A stretch of DNA of 64,000 bases from Nocardioides antri. GTDB lineage: Bacteria > Actinomycetota > Actinomycetes > Propionibacteriales > Nocardioidaceae. The notes under the pieces are model-generated. The model made no database searches and was not told where the DNA came from. It saw only the letters and a list, made by a program, of their open reading frames with translations. Each line of letters opens with the position of its first letter. The first letter of the stretch is position 1. The DNA lies in assembly GCF_008373765.1 (NCBI RefSeq), contig NZ_VUJW01000001.1, positions 189 to 64,188 on the forward strand, in the 5' to 3' direction. Made by a program: the position numbers and the translations under genes. This document shows positions 9,111-16,433 of this stretch, one piece after another.

Positions 9111-9604
9111 GCCGGGATGTCGTGAGCCCCTATCTCGGCATCTACCTCAGGGACCAGCTCGCGTTGGGCGTGCTGTGGCGCGAGCTGGCGCGGAGGGCAC
9201 ACCGTCGCAACCGTGGGACACCGCTGGGTGACGCCCTCGGACGTGTCGCCGAGGGCATCGCCGAGGACGTCGATACGTTCGAGTCGATCATGCGCGAGCT
9301 GGGGACGAGGACAAACCCGGTGAAGACCGGTCTCGCGGTGGTGGCGGAGCGGTGCGGGCGGCTGAAGCTCAATGGACGGGTCAGGTCCTACTCGCCGCTC
9401 AGCCGGTTCGAAGAGCTGGAGTTCCTGGCGATGGGCATCGACGCCAAGAAGCAGCTGTGGACGACGCTGCGGGACCTCGGGTCACTTGGTTCCCGCCTGC
9501 CGGGCGTGGACTTCGATGACCTCATCGACCGGGCGGAGGGACAACGGGCCGTGCTCGAGCCCTTCCGCGTCCGTGCGGGGAGGGACGCGTTCGGCCGCGA
9601 CTGA
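9104..9604 (+). CDS. Conserved helical hypothetical protein
   Basis: A 166-residue, all-helical soluble protein that resembles an uncharacterised actinobacterial family with the pattern LALGVLWRELARR, NRGTPLGDALGRV, LKLNGRVRSYSPLSRFEELE. The helical layout with spaced Glu residues suggests a ferritin-like bundle, but no complete di-iron ExxH pair is evident. The gene is coupled to the preceding 61-residue protein. No function is assigned. Confidence 0.75.
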   Translation: MVSRDVVSPYLGIYLRDQLALGVLWRELARRAHRRNRGTPLGDALGRVAEGIAEDVDTFESIMRELGTRTNPVKTGLAVVAERCGRLKLNGRVRSYSPLSRFEELEFLAMGIDAKKQLWTTLRDLGSLGSRLPGVDFDDLIDRAEGQRAVLEPFRVRAGRDAFGRD

Positions 9605-9648
9605 TGAAGACCGGGCCGATCCCCAGCGATGAGGACCGACCACCCCGC

Positions 9649-9735
9649 TCAACGGTTGCGCATGGCGGGAAGCACGAACTTCCACAGGACGAACAGCGCG
9701 ACGAGGATCAGTACGACGAAGAGGATGAACTTCAA
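9649..9735 (-). CDS. Putative 28-residue single-span membrane protein
   Basis: A very short frame with a near-perfect ribosome binding site: AAGGAGG (9747-9741), five bases, then TTG at 9735. The product begins with a Lys, is almost entirely hydrophobic from residue 3 to 23 (KFILFVVLILVALFVLWKF) and ends Arg-Asn-Arg, so it would be one transmembrane helix with a positive tail. It lies 75 bp downstream of the 189-residue gene on the same strand. No homologue is known to me; the combination of a strong SD and a clean helix is what supports it. Confidence 0.55.
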   Translation of the reverse strand: MKFILFVVLILVALFVLWKFVLPAMRNR

Positions 9736-9810
9736 GGCGACCTCCTTGGGTTGTCGAGATGGTTCCCGGACCGCGAACCGTCATACCGATCTCGGGCATT
9801 TCGAACCGCG

Positions 9811-10380
9811 CTAACGCAAGCGGCGCAGGACCCGCAGCGTCGCCCAGGCGCCGAGCACCCAGGGTGCGCCGACGATGACCGGGTCGAGCGGGTGGTGGAC
9901 GACGTCCACCCGGTTGTGACCGACGCGCGAGGACAGGCCGTGGTGGCGCGCCTCGGACAGGACGCCGGTCTCCGTGACCGGGTTGTCCGGTCGCCGGGTC
10001 GCGAGCGACCGCAACGCGTGGGCCTTGCTCTCGACGCGGTCCGCGGCCAGGAGCAGCAGCCAGTGCGCGGCGCGGGCCTCGCTGTAGCGCGCGTACGCGA
10101 GCTTCCGGATCGCGCCCGAGACGCCTCTCGGTGGGCACGACGTCCCGAAGACGGGGGTCAGCCGGGCGTGCTCGATCGAGCGTTCGCGGGGCTCGTGCTC
10201 GGTCTGCTCCTCCGGCAGGTCACCTGATGTGCCCTCCGGGATCGTGCCGTCGATCTCGCGCGGCACGGAGGGCCGGTCGGCCGGGTCGAGGTCGGCACCC
10301 CAACCCGGGATGCGCGACCGCAGCTCGTCCGCGGACGGGATGCCGCTCCTGCTTCCGTTGACGTACGGGACGGTGGACAC
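9811..10380 (-). CDS. Conserved hypothetical protein next to Zn dehydrogenase
   Basis: A 189-residue protein of unknown function. The N-terminal third is Pro/Glu-rich and probably unstructured (SADELRSRIPGWGADLDPAD); the C-terminal two thirds are helical with conserved-looking AYARYSEARAAHWLLLLAAD and LATRRPDNPVTETGV. A hydrophobic stretch near the end (VIVGAPWVLGAWATLRVL) may be a membrane anchor. The gene follows the zinc dehydrogenase by nine bases and is very likely in its operon. Confidence 0.75.
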   Translation of the reverse strand: MSTVPYVNGSRSGIPSADELRSRIPGWGADLDPADRPSVPREIDGTIPEGTSGDLPEEQTEHEPRERSIEHARLTPVFGTSCPPRGVSGAIRKLAYARYSEARAAHWLLLLAADRVESKAHALRSLATRRPDNPVTETGVLSEARHHGLSSRVGHNRVDVVHHPLDPVIVGAPWVLGAWATLRVLRRLR

Positions 10381-10389
10381 GAGCCCTCC

Positions 10390-11538
10390 TCAGGCGGCCG
10401 GCGGTACGACGACCGGCTTGACGCAGCCGTCGAGCTTGGCGGAGAAGATGTGGTAGCCCTCGGCGATGTGGTCGAGGGGGATGCGATGGGTGATGATCTC
10501 GCTCGGTTTCAGGTAGCCGTTGCGGATGTGCTCGAAGAGCCGCGGCCACTGGCGCTTGACCGGACACTGGTTCGCGCGGATCGTCAGGCCCTTGTTGAAG
10601 GCGTCCCCGAACTTCACCGCGCTGAACATCGGGCCGTAGGCGCCCATGACCGACACCGTCCCGCCCTTGCGGACCGCGTCGATCGCCCAGTTCAGCGCGA
10701 TCGGTGATCCCCCCTGGAGCTTCAGCTTTGCGCTGGTCAGGTGCTGGAGCAGGTTGCCGTCGGCCTCCGCCCCGACCGCGTCGATCACGACGTCGGCGCC
10801 GAGGTGGTCGGTCAGCTTCTTGAGCTCGACGACGACGTCGCCCACCTGCCCGAAGTTCAAGGTCTCGGCGTGTGCGAATGTCGCTGCGAGGTCCAGCCGG
10901 TAGTCCAGGTGGTCGACGACGATGACCCGTCCGGCGCCCATCAGCCAGGCCGACTTCGCGGCGTACAGACCGACCGGGCCGGCGCCGAAGACCACGACGA
11001 CATCGCCCTCGGTGATGTCACCCAGCTGGGCTCCGAAGTACCCGGTCGGCAGGGCGTCGGTGCACATCAGCGCGTCCTCGGAGTCCATCCAGTCCGGGAT
11101 CTTCGTCGGGCCTACGTCGGCGAACGGCACCCGGACGTACTCCGCCTGCCCGCCGTCGTACCCGCCGGTCGTGTGGGAGTAGCCGTAGATCGCGCCGACC
11201 GCCGTCGCGTTCGGGTTGACGTTGTGACAATTGGAGTAGAGACCACGAGCGCAGAACCAGCAGGTCCCGCAGAACACGTTGAACGGCACCATCACCCGGT
11301 CACCCGGCTGCAGCGTCTGCACCGAGGGACCGACCTCGTCGACCACGCCGATGAACTCGTGACCGAACGTCGTGCCGACCCGGGTGTCCGGCATCATCCC
11401 GTGGTAGAGGTGCAGGTCCGAGCCGCAGATGGCCGCGAGCGTTACCCGCACGATCGCGTCGTTCGGATGCTCGATCCTGGGGGGTGCCTTCTCCTCGACG
11501 CGGACGCGGTACGGGCCGCGGTAGACCATCGCTCTCAT
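10390..11538 (-). CDS. Zinc-dependent alcohol/formaldehyde dehydrogenase-like protein
   Basis: A 382-residue medium-chain dehydrogenase. Catalytic zinc ligands are in ICGSDLHLYHG and FGHEFIG; structural-zinc cysteines are in FCGTCWFCARGLYSNC; the Rossmann motif is VFGAGPVGLYAAKSAW followed by VVDHLDYR. The overall layout (GYSHTTGGYDGGQAEYVRVP and TDALPTGYFGA) places it in the glutathione-independent formaldehyde dehydrogenase-like branch, related to FdhA at 58846, but residues specific to formaldehyde use cannot be confirmed. It forms a short operon with DUF1360 upstream (13 bp) and the 189-residue protein downstream (9 bp). Confidence 0.88.
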   Translation of the reverse strand: MRAMVYRGPYRVRVEEKAPPRIEHPNDAIVRVTLAAICGSDLHLYHGMMPDTRVGTTFGHEFIGVVDEVGPSVQTLQPGDRVMVPFNVFCGTCWFCARGLYSNCHNVNPNATAVGAIYGYSHTTGGYDGGQAEYVRVPFADVGPTKIPDWMDSEDALMCTDALPTGYFGAQLGDITEGDVVVVFGAGPVGLYAAKSAWLMGAGRVIVVDHLDYRLDLAATFAHAETLNFGQVGDVVVELKKLTDHLGADVVIDAVGAEADGNLLQHLTSAKLKLQGGSPIALNWAIDAVRKGGTVSVMGAYGPMFSAVKFGDAFNKGLTIRANQCPVKRQWPRLFEHIRNGYLKPSEIITHRIPLDHIAEGYHIFSAKLDGCVKPVVVPPAA

Positions 11539-11551
11539 CGGCGGTTGCTCC

Positions 11552-11863
11552 TCAGTCCTGGTCCAGGTGCTGGGTCGTGAGACCGGTCAGCGCAGACACG
11601 GCGAACGTGCGAGCCACGGCGTTCGTGGCCCTGGGCCAGAGCAGCCGCCCCGCCGTCAACGCGGCGCCGAAGTAGATCGACAGGCACCACGGGCACGTCA
11701 TCAGGTACGCCAGGCTCGACTCCTCGGGTGGCCCGGTCCGCTTCTGCACGGCCTCCCGGGCGGGCTCGGTGATCCGGTCGTCCCGGACGAGCTTCGCCAG
11801 GCGGTACGACGCAAGCCCGTCCACGACGAGCCCGGCCAACCGGTCCCCGCCCCGCTCACGCAT
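11552..11863 (-). CDS. DUF1360 family protein
   Basis: A 103-residue protein of the DUF1360 family, seen by LASYRLAKLVRDDRITEPAR and the motif TCPWCLSIYFGA with its paired cysteines; a hydrophobic C-terminal region suggests membrane association. Function is unknown; relatives occur in spore-coat or sporulation contexts in Bacillus. ATG 11863 is chosen because the DUF1360 domain begins directly after it. The start overlaps the stop of a tiny upstream frame (11856-11927), so translation may be coupled. It leads the zinc dehydrogenase operon. Confidence 0.82.
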   Translation of the reverse strand: MRERGGDRLAGLVVDGLASYRLAKLVRDDRITEPAREAVQKRTGPPEESSLAYLMTCPWCLSIYFGAALTAGRLLWPRATNAVARTFAVSALTGLTTQHLDQD

Positions 11864-11927
11864 GGTGGCCGGCCTCCGCCAGCGTCGGCACGAGAGCGTC
11901 ATCGGTCTGCTCGGAGATCGGCTTCAC
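11856..11927 (-). CDS. Possible 23-residue leader peptide
   Basis: A 24-codon frame starting GTG 11927, six bases after GAAGGA, and ending by overlapping the DUF1360 start by eight bases. The peptide (MKPISEQTDDALVPTLAEA then GHHA) is acidic and shows no family. The DUF1360 ATG itself has no good Shine-Dalgarno sequence, which favours coupling through this frame. It could equally be a leader with only a translational role or simply chance. Confidence 0.35.
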   Translation of the reverse strand: MKPISEQTDDALVPTLAEAGHHA

Positions 11928-11973
11928 GGGGGGTCCTTCGGAGAGTGGGCGTGCGACGCCAGGGGCTGCACCG

Positions 11974-11998
11974 CCACTTCTCGACGAGAGTCGAGTGG
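11974..11998 (-). terminator. Stem-loop downstream of the MOSC gene
   Basis: CCACT and AGTGG flank CGAC-GAGA-GTCG, with a three-base bulge. It lies 55 bp past the MOSC stop and before the DUF1360 transcription unit, a suitable place for a terminator. Confidence 0.4.
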
Positions 11999-12052
11999 TA
12001 CCCCGCGGACCCGCGGTCAACCCCTCCTCCGTGCGCGGGGTGCGAACCAGGC

Positions 12053-12841
12053 TCAGGCGTCCGTGCAGACTCTCAGGCTGTCTCCGACCGAGATCTTCCC
12101 GGGCTCGAGGACCGCGCCGTAGATGCCGAAGTTCGCGCCAGTCCCGAGCTCGGACTTCTGACGGCCTCGGTAGGCCGTGATCAGACGGAGCGTCTGGAGG
12201 TCCACGGTCCCGGAATCGGGATGCCGCGTAGTGGCGGCACACCGCTTCACCGGACCACCGGCGCGCAGGTTTGCGTCGCCGATCTGGAGCCGCTTCCCGT
12301 CCCAGGAGTCCTCGACGTGGGGGGTCCCGCCCGCGAACTCGATCAACATGCGGAAGCGACGCGAGTCGATGCGCGGGACGCCCGCGTGCCGCGCCAGCTC
12401 CTCGACCGAACCCGTCCCGAGCAAGGTCGCCGGCTGGACGTCGAAGGCGGATCCGCGGGCCTGGACGAGGTGGACCCGCCGGCTCACCATGTCGGAGAAG
12501 AAAGTGCTCCAGGCGGGGTCCGCGACGAGGTCGCCCACGAGGGTGCGGAGTCCCCACATGTCGGTATCGACGGTCGCGGCCGGCTCAGCCGCCCCTTCGG
12601 CCAGGACCTCATCTCCGCGAGAGACGACTAGTCGTCGACTCTCCCTGTCGTACGCAGCACTCAGGCCGTACAGCCCAGGATTGCGCGTGCAGCTCTGAAG
12701 CGTCCCGGTGTCGTCGACGAGGTAGAAGAGCCGATCGCCAGCGGCACCGTGCATCGTGAGGTCGATCGCATCAGGATGGTGGAGCGCCAGTCCCTTGACA
12801 GGAGTCACCGACAGGCGGGTGATGGTGTAGTCGATCGGCAC
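12053..12841 (-). CDS. MOSC domain-containing protein
   Basis: A 262-residue protein with an N-terminal MOSC_N beta-barrel (about 1-115, ITRLSVTPVKGLALHHPDAI) and a C-terminal MOSC domain. The conserved cysteine block RCAATTRHPDSGTVD and the closing NFGIYGAVLEPGKISVGDSL are typical. Related proteins (YiiM, YcbX, mARC) bind molybdenum cofactor and reduce N-hydroxylated compounds, with the Cys as Mo ligand. The exact substrate is unknown. It is divergent from the LuxR-type ATPase gene 83 bp away, which could regulate it. Confidence 0.88.
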   Translation of the reverse strand: MPIDYTITRLSVTPVKGLALHHPDAIDLTMHGAAGDRLFYLVDDTGTLQSCTRNPGLYGLSAAYDRESRRLVVSRGDEVLAEGAAEPAATVDTDMWGLRTLVGDLVADPAWSTFFSDMVSRRVHLVQARGSAFDVQPATLLGTGSVEELARHAGVPRIDSRRFRMLIEFAGGTPHVEDSWDGKRLQIGDANLRAGGPVKRCAATTRHPDSGTVDLQTLRLITAYRGRQKSELGTGANFGIYGAVLEPGKISVGDSLRVCTDA

Positions 12842-12924
12842 GGGCTCAGCCTCCCATCACGTCGCCCGTCGCCGCCGCACTTCGCTCGTGGCGGCATCCG
12901 GCCGGGCAGTGCGACGATGACCTC

Positions 12925-15288
12925 ATGGGTGCGTTGGCCTCGGAGACCCTGGCTCGACGGAAGGACAACCTGCCGGTCGAGGTGACGAGCTTCGTGGGTC
13001 GGCGCCGGGAGCTGACGGAGCTGAGGCAGCTGCTCACCACCGCCAGGCTGGTGACGGTCACCGGTCCGGGCGGGGTGGGCAAGACCCGGCTGGCGCTCCG
13101 CCTGGCCGCAGATCTTCGCCGCGTCTTCCCCGACGGTGTCTGGATGGTGGGGCTCGACGCACTGACCGCGTCGGGGATGGTGAGCCATGCGGTCGCGGCC
13201 AGCCTCGATGTCCAAGAGCTGGGGTCGGCGGATCCCGTCGCCTCCCTCGCGGCACAGCTGGAGGACCGCCGGCTGCTCCTGGTCCTGGACAACTGCGAGC
13301 ACGTCCTCGACGAGTCCTCGGCCCTGGCGACGCACCTGCTGCGGACGTGCCCGGAGGTGCGGGTGCTGGCGACGAGCCGGCAGGCCCTGGGCGTTGCGGG
13401 GGAGTTCATCTTCAACCTTGCGCCGTTCAGCGTCCCGAAGGCCGAGGACCTCGACCAGCCGGAGCTCGACGTGCCCGGGCGCGACGCGGTCAGCCTCTTC
13501 ACGGAGCGGGCTCGGGCCGTGGTGCCGGGCTTCGAGCTCACCCGGGACAACCGCGGCGAGGTCGCGGCTCTCTGCGCCCGCCTCGACGGCATCCCGCTGG
13601 CCATCGAGCTGGCATCAGCCCGACTGCGGGCACTGTCGCTGGCCCAGATCGTCGAGCGACTCGACGACCGCTTCCGCCTGCTCACCGGGAGCCGGAGCGC
13701 CGAGCCCCGCCAGCAGACGCTTCGGTCCGTGGTCGACTGGAGCTTCGACCTCTGCACGCCCGAGGAACGACGCTTGTGGCAGCGGGCCTCGGTCTTCGCC
13801 GGGGGTTTCGACCTGGCCGCCGCGGAGGCGATCTGCTCGGGCGACGAGCTCCCACGAGAAGCGGTGCTCGACGTCGTCGCCAGCCTGGTGGACAAGTCGA
13901 TCCTCAACCGGGAGGACCATGGGGCATCGGCTCGCTACCTGATGCTGGACACGTTGCGCGAGTACGGCGGCACCCGTCACGCGGCGTCGGGCGAGGAGCG
14001 ATCCACCCGCGAGCGACACCGTCGGTACTTCGCGAGCATCGCCGACGACCCCGTTTTCGGGCCGAGCGCGCGCGAGGTCCTCGACCGGCTGAGGCTGGAG
14101 CAGGGAAACCTGCGGGCGGCGCTCGAGTTCTGTGCGACCGACCCGGAGCAGGTCGTCCCCGGGCTCGACCTCGCCAGCTCGCTGTGGAAGTTCTGGACCG
14201 CGATCGGCGCGTTCGCCGAGGGCCGCACCTGGCTCGGTCGCCTGCTCGACGGTGCCCCGCAGGAGGCGGGGCCGAGCCATGCGCGAGCACTCTGCACGGC
14301 GGGTTGGCTGGCCTCGCTCCAGAACGACCTGTCCACGGCGGCCGAGCTGTTGCAGCGGAGCGCGACCGAAGCCGCCGACCTCGGCGACCGGTCGCTGGAC
14401 GGCTACCTCGCGCTGTTCTCCGGCGGAATCGCCACCAGCGAGGGTCGGAACGCCGAGGCGAGAGCGTCGTACGAGCAGGCTCTCGAGGCGTTCCGGGCGA
14501 CGGGCGAGCCGACCGGCATCGTCATGACGCTGCGCAGGCTGGCCATGGCCGAGTCGATGGAGGGTCGTCACGATCGCGCAGCGGCGTACTACGAGGAGTG
14601 CCTCCAGGTCTGCAACGACCACGGCGAGGTCTGGGAGAAGGCGTACACGCTCTGGGGGCGGGGCCTGGAAGCGTGGCGGCAGGCCGACCACGGACAGGCC
14701 AGGAAGCTCCTGAGGGAGTGCATCAGCATCAACTCGTCCTTCGGGGACGATCGAGGTGTCGCACTCGGCATCGAGGGGTTGGCGTGGGTCGCGGCGGACG
14801 AGCAGGAGGCGGAGCTCGCGGCCGGCCTGCTGGGCGCGGCCGACGCCATCTGGCGGACCTTCGACGCGCCGATGTCGGGATACCTCCACCTGGCGCATGC
14901 CCACGCGCAGTGCGAGGACGTCGTACGCCACACCCTCGGGAAGCAGGCCTACGCGGCGGCCTTCGAGCGCGGAGCCCAGCTCACCCCGGAGCGTGCGACG
15001 GAGTACGCGCTCGATCCGGACCGGTTCAGCGCCAGGTCGGGCCGTCGACCGCGTCCTGTGGACGCGTCGACACCGTTGACCCGGCGCGAGCAGGAGATCG
15101 CGGGTCTCGTGGCCAAAGGACTCACGAACCGGGAGATCGCCAGCCAGCTGGTCATCTCAGATCGCACGGCCGAGGGTCATGTGGAGCACATCCTCACGAA
15201 GCTGGGATTCCGGTCGCGCACCCAGATCGCGGCCTGGGTCATGGAGCAGGGGCTGCACCACGATCACGACGACCGGACCCGCGACTAG
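12925..15288 (+). CDS. LuxR-type STAND ATPase regulator
   Basis: A 787-residue regulator of the large ATPase (LAL/STAND) type. An AAA/NB-ARC nucleotide-binding module has Walker A GPGGVGKT (47-54) and Walker B RLLLVLDNCEH near residue 115, with SFVGRRRELTEL ahead of it. The middle (about 370-690) is TPR-like helical repeats for signal or partner binding. The C-terminal LuxR helix-turn-helix reads LTRREQEIAGLVAKGLTNRE, then ISDRTAEGHVEHILTKLG. Such proteins use inducer-gated ATP binding to control transcription. The target is unknown; the divergent MOSC gene is a candidate. Confidence 0.92.
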   Translation: MGALASETLARRKDNLPVEVTSFVGRRRELTELRQLLTTARLVTVTGPGGVGKTRLALRLAADLRRVFPDGVWMVGLDALTASGMVSHAVAASLDVQELGSADPVASLAAQLEDRRLLLVLDNCEHVLDESSALATHLLRTCPEVRVLATSRQALGVAGEFIFNLAPFSVPKAEDLDQPELDVPGRDAVSLFTERARAVVPGFELTRDNRGEVAALCARLDGIPLAIELASARLRALSLAQIVERLDDRFRLLTGSRSAEPRQQTLRSVVDWSFDLCTPEERRLWQRASVFAGGFDLAAAEAICSGDELPREAVLDVVASLVDKSILNREDHGASARYLMLDTLREYGGTRHAASGEERSTRERHRRYFASIADDPVFGPSAREVLDRLRLEQGNLRAALEFCATDPEQVVPGLDLASSLWKFWTAIGAFAEGRTWLGRLLDGAPQEAGPSHARALCTAGWLASLQNDLSTAAELLQRSATEAADLGDRSLDGYLALFSGGIATSEGRNAEARASYEQALEAFRATGEPTGIVMTLRRLAMAESMEGRHDRAAAYYEECLQVCNDHGEVWEKAYTLWGRGLEAWRQADHGQARKLLRECISINSSFGDDRGVALGIEGLAWVAADEQEAELAAGLLGAADAIWRTFDAPMSGYLHLAHAHAQCEDVVRHTLGKQAYAAAFERGAQLTPERATEYALDPDRFSARSGRRPRPVDASTPLTRREQEIAGLVAKGLTNREIASQLVISDRTAEGHVEHILTKLGFRSRTQIAAWVMEQGLHHDHDDRTRD

Positions 15289-15298
15289 CTCGGCGGGC

Positions 15299-15478
15299 TC
15301 ATCGACCGCCCGCGGGGCGGCCGGTGGTGGGGGCGTCGACGCACGAGCCGTCGGTCCAGGTCACGTGCACACCGTCGACGTCGGGCCGGGAGCCGGCGAT
15401 GGTGCCGCCGGCGTTCCGGATCCTGTCCAGCAGCGGGACGAGGCGGTCGGCGGGGACCGTGGCCGCGTGCCAGTTCAT
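15299..15478 (-). CDS. Tiny hypothetical protein (59 aa), last of micro-operon
   Basis: A 59-residue protein, not recognised. It starts ATG 15478, overlapping the stop of the 83-residue gene by four bases (ATGA). Sequence MNWHAATVPADRLVPLLDRI then NAGGTIAGSRPDVDGVHVTW suggests a short helix followed by two strands, reminiscent of a small beta-alpha domain; the tail is Gly/Arg/Pro-rich. It is the third gene of a small-protein operon. A short CCGCCC/GGGCGG stem (15306-15320) over its 3' end may terminate transcription in either direction between it and the LuxR gene. Confidence 0.6.
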   Translation of the reverse strand: MNWHAATVPADRLVPLLDRIRNAGGTIAGSRPDVDGVHVTWTDGSCVDAPTTGRPAGGR

Positions 15479-15726
15479 GACGCCCGTCCGATCAGGTTCA
15501 CCATGCTGCCGTGCATGACCTTGCCCGCAAGCGGGTGCGCGTCCCTCGTCGACGTCACGCTGAACCAGCCGTCCCAGTAGAGGGAGTCGGGACCGCGGCG
15601 GGTGCCGAACTCGAGGCGGACGTAGCCGACCTGGCGGTCTGCGTCGAGGACGCAGGAGCCGTCGCGCAGCGGGGACCCGAACGCGTCGCGCAGGTACTTC
15701 TCGTTCTGCGGGTGCACCGATGTCAT
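15475..15726 (-). CDS. Small hypothetical protein (83 aa), paralogue of 16117-16383
   Basis: An 83-residue protein, family not recognised. Its C-terminal 76 residues match the product of 16117-16383 at 70 of 76 positions. Shared blocks include LRDGSCVLDAD, QVGYVRLEFGTRRGPDSLYW and DGWFSVTSTRDAHPL, suggesting a compact mostly-beta domain with one Cys and several Trp. ATG 15726 is chosen because GGGAGG stands five bases upstream; GTG 15729 would be too close. It lies 11 bp after the 66-residue gene and overlaps the 59-residue gene, so three tiny proteins are made from one unit. Confidence 0.7.
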   Translation of the reverse strand: MTSVHPQNEKYLRDAFGSPLRDGSCVLDADRQVGYVRLEFGTRRGPDSLYWDGWFSVTSTRDAHPLAGKVMHGSMVNLIGRAS

Positions 15727-15737
15727 CACTGCCTCCC

Positions 15738-15938
15738 TCAGCTCGCGTCGAGCAGACGGTCGGCCTCGGCGCGCAGGACGTCGGCCGCCGTGCGGCGGCC
15801 GTGGACCGCGGGTGCCTGGGGCTTCCAGTACGGCGTCGCGGCGGCCTCGTAGGCCGCCAGCTCGTCCTGCCGGCGGGCCAGGTCGAGCAGCCGCGAGCGC
15901 AACAGGTTGGCCGTCGCCGCGTCAATGGTGGTGGTCAT
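15738..15938 (-). CDS. Small helical hypothetical protein (66 aa)
   Basis: A 66-residue acidic helical protein, not recognised: MTTTIDAATANLLRSRLLDL, then ARRQDELAAYEAAATPYW and a C-terminal TAADVLRAEADRLLDAS helix. It starts ATG 15938 behind AGGAAGGC. It is first in the operon with the 83- and 59-residue genes; in context it might be a partner or antitoxin-like subunit, but no toxin motif is visible in the others and this remains open. Confidence 0.6.
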   Translation of the reverse strand: MTTTIDAATANLLRSRLLDLARRQDELAAYEAAATPYWKPQAPAVHGRRTAADVLRAEADRLLDAS

Positions 15939-16018
15939 GACTTCTTGCCTTCCTGGTGTCCGAGATGTCGGGGGCCTGCACTGCTACCAGTGAAGACTCG
16001 GCACCGTCCGTCCGCGAC

Positions 16019-16058
16019 CGCAGAACTACCCACATCGGTACCTACGTGGTGTTCTGCG
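16019..16058. repeat. 40-bp imperfect palindrome
   Basis: CGCAGAAC (16019-16026) and GTTCTGCG (16051-16058) are perfect 8-bp arms around a centre containing GGTACC flanked by partly matching CCCAC/GTGGT sequences. It lies between two small-protein units on the same strand, 60 bp past the 88-residue gene and 80 bp before the 66-residue gene. It may be a regulator binding site or a terminator. Confidence 0.5.
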
Positions 16059-16116
16059 TAGCCGGCCCGAAGGAGGACGACCTGTCGGCGTCGATGAGCG
16101 GAACAGGCATGCCGGC

Positions 16117-16383
16117 TCACGATGCGCGCCCGATCAGGTGGACCATGCTGCCGCGCATGACCTTCCCGCTCAGCGGATGTGCGTCCCGCGTCGACGTCAC
16201 GCTGAACCAGCCGTCCCAGTACAGCGAGTCCGGGCCACGGCGGGTGCCGAACTCGAGCCGGACGTAGCCGACCTGCTGGTCGGCGTCGAGGACGCAGGAC
16301 CCGTCGCGCAGCGGCGCGCCGAAGGCGTCACGCAGGAACTTCTCGTTCACGGGGAGGACGGGGCCGAGCCTGGTGGTGTCCAT
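16117..16383 (-). CDS. Small hypothetical protein (88 aa), paralogue of 15475-15726
   Basis: An 88-residue protein whose last 76 residues are 92 percent identical to the 83-residue protein 400 bp away; only the N-terminal dozen residues differ (MDTTRLGPVLPV). Codons differ at many synonymous sites, so the duplication is not very recent or the copies are under strong protein-level selection. ATG 16383 follows AAGGCGGG. It sits 50 bp downstream of the NUDIX gene on the same strand and may be cotranscribed. Function unknown. Confidence 0.7.
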   Translation of the reverse strand: MDTTRLGPVLPVNEKFLRDAFGAPLRDGSCVLDADQQVGYVRLEFGTRRGPDSLYWDGWFSVTSTRDAHPLSGKVMRGSMVHLIGRAS

Positions 16384-16433
16384 GTCGACCCGCCTTCCCC
16401 GGGGAGCCCCTAGGCGGACTGTGTCCCCTCTCC

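Noticed and set aside
13347-15518. 723-codon frame overlapping the LuxR ATPase
   Set aside because: Out-of-frame shadow, Arg/Gly-rich.
15475-16383. The small paralogous pair as a toxin-antitoxin system
   Set aside because: No toxin or antitoxin motif could be recognised; kept only as an unknown small-protein system.
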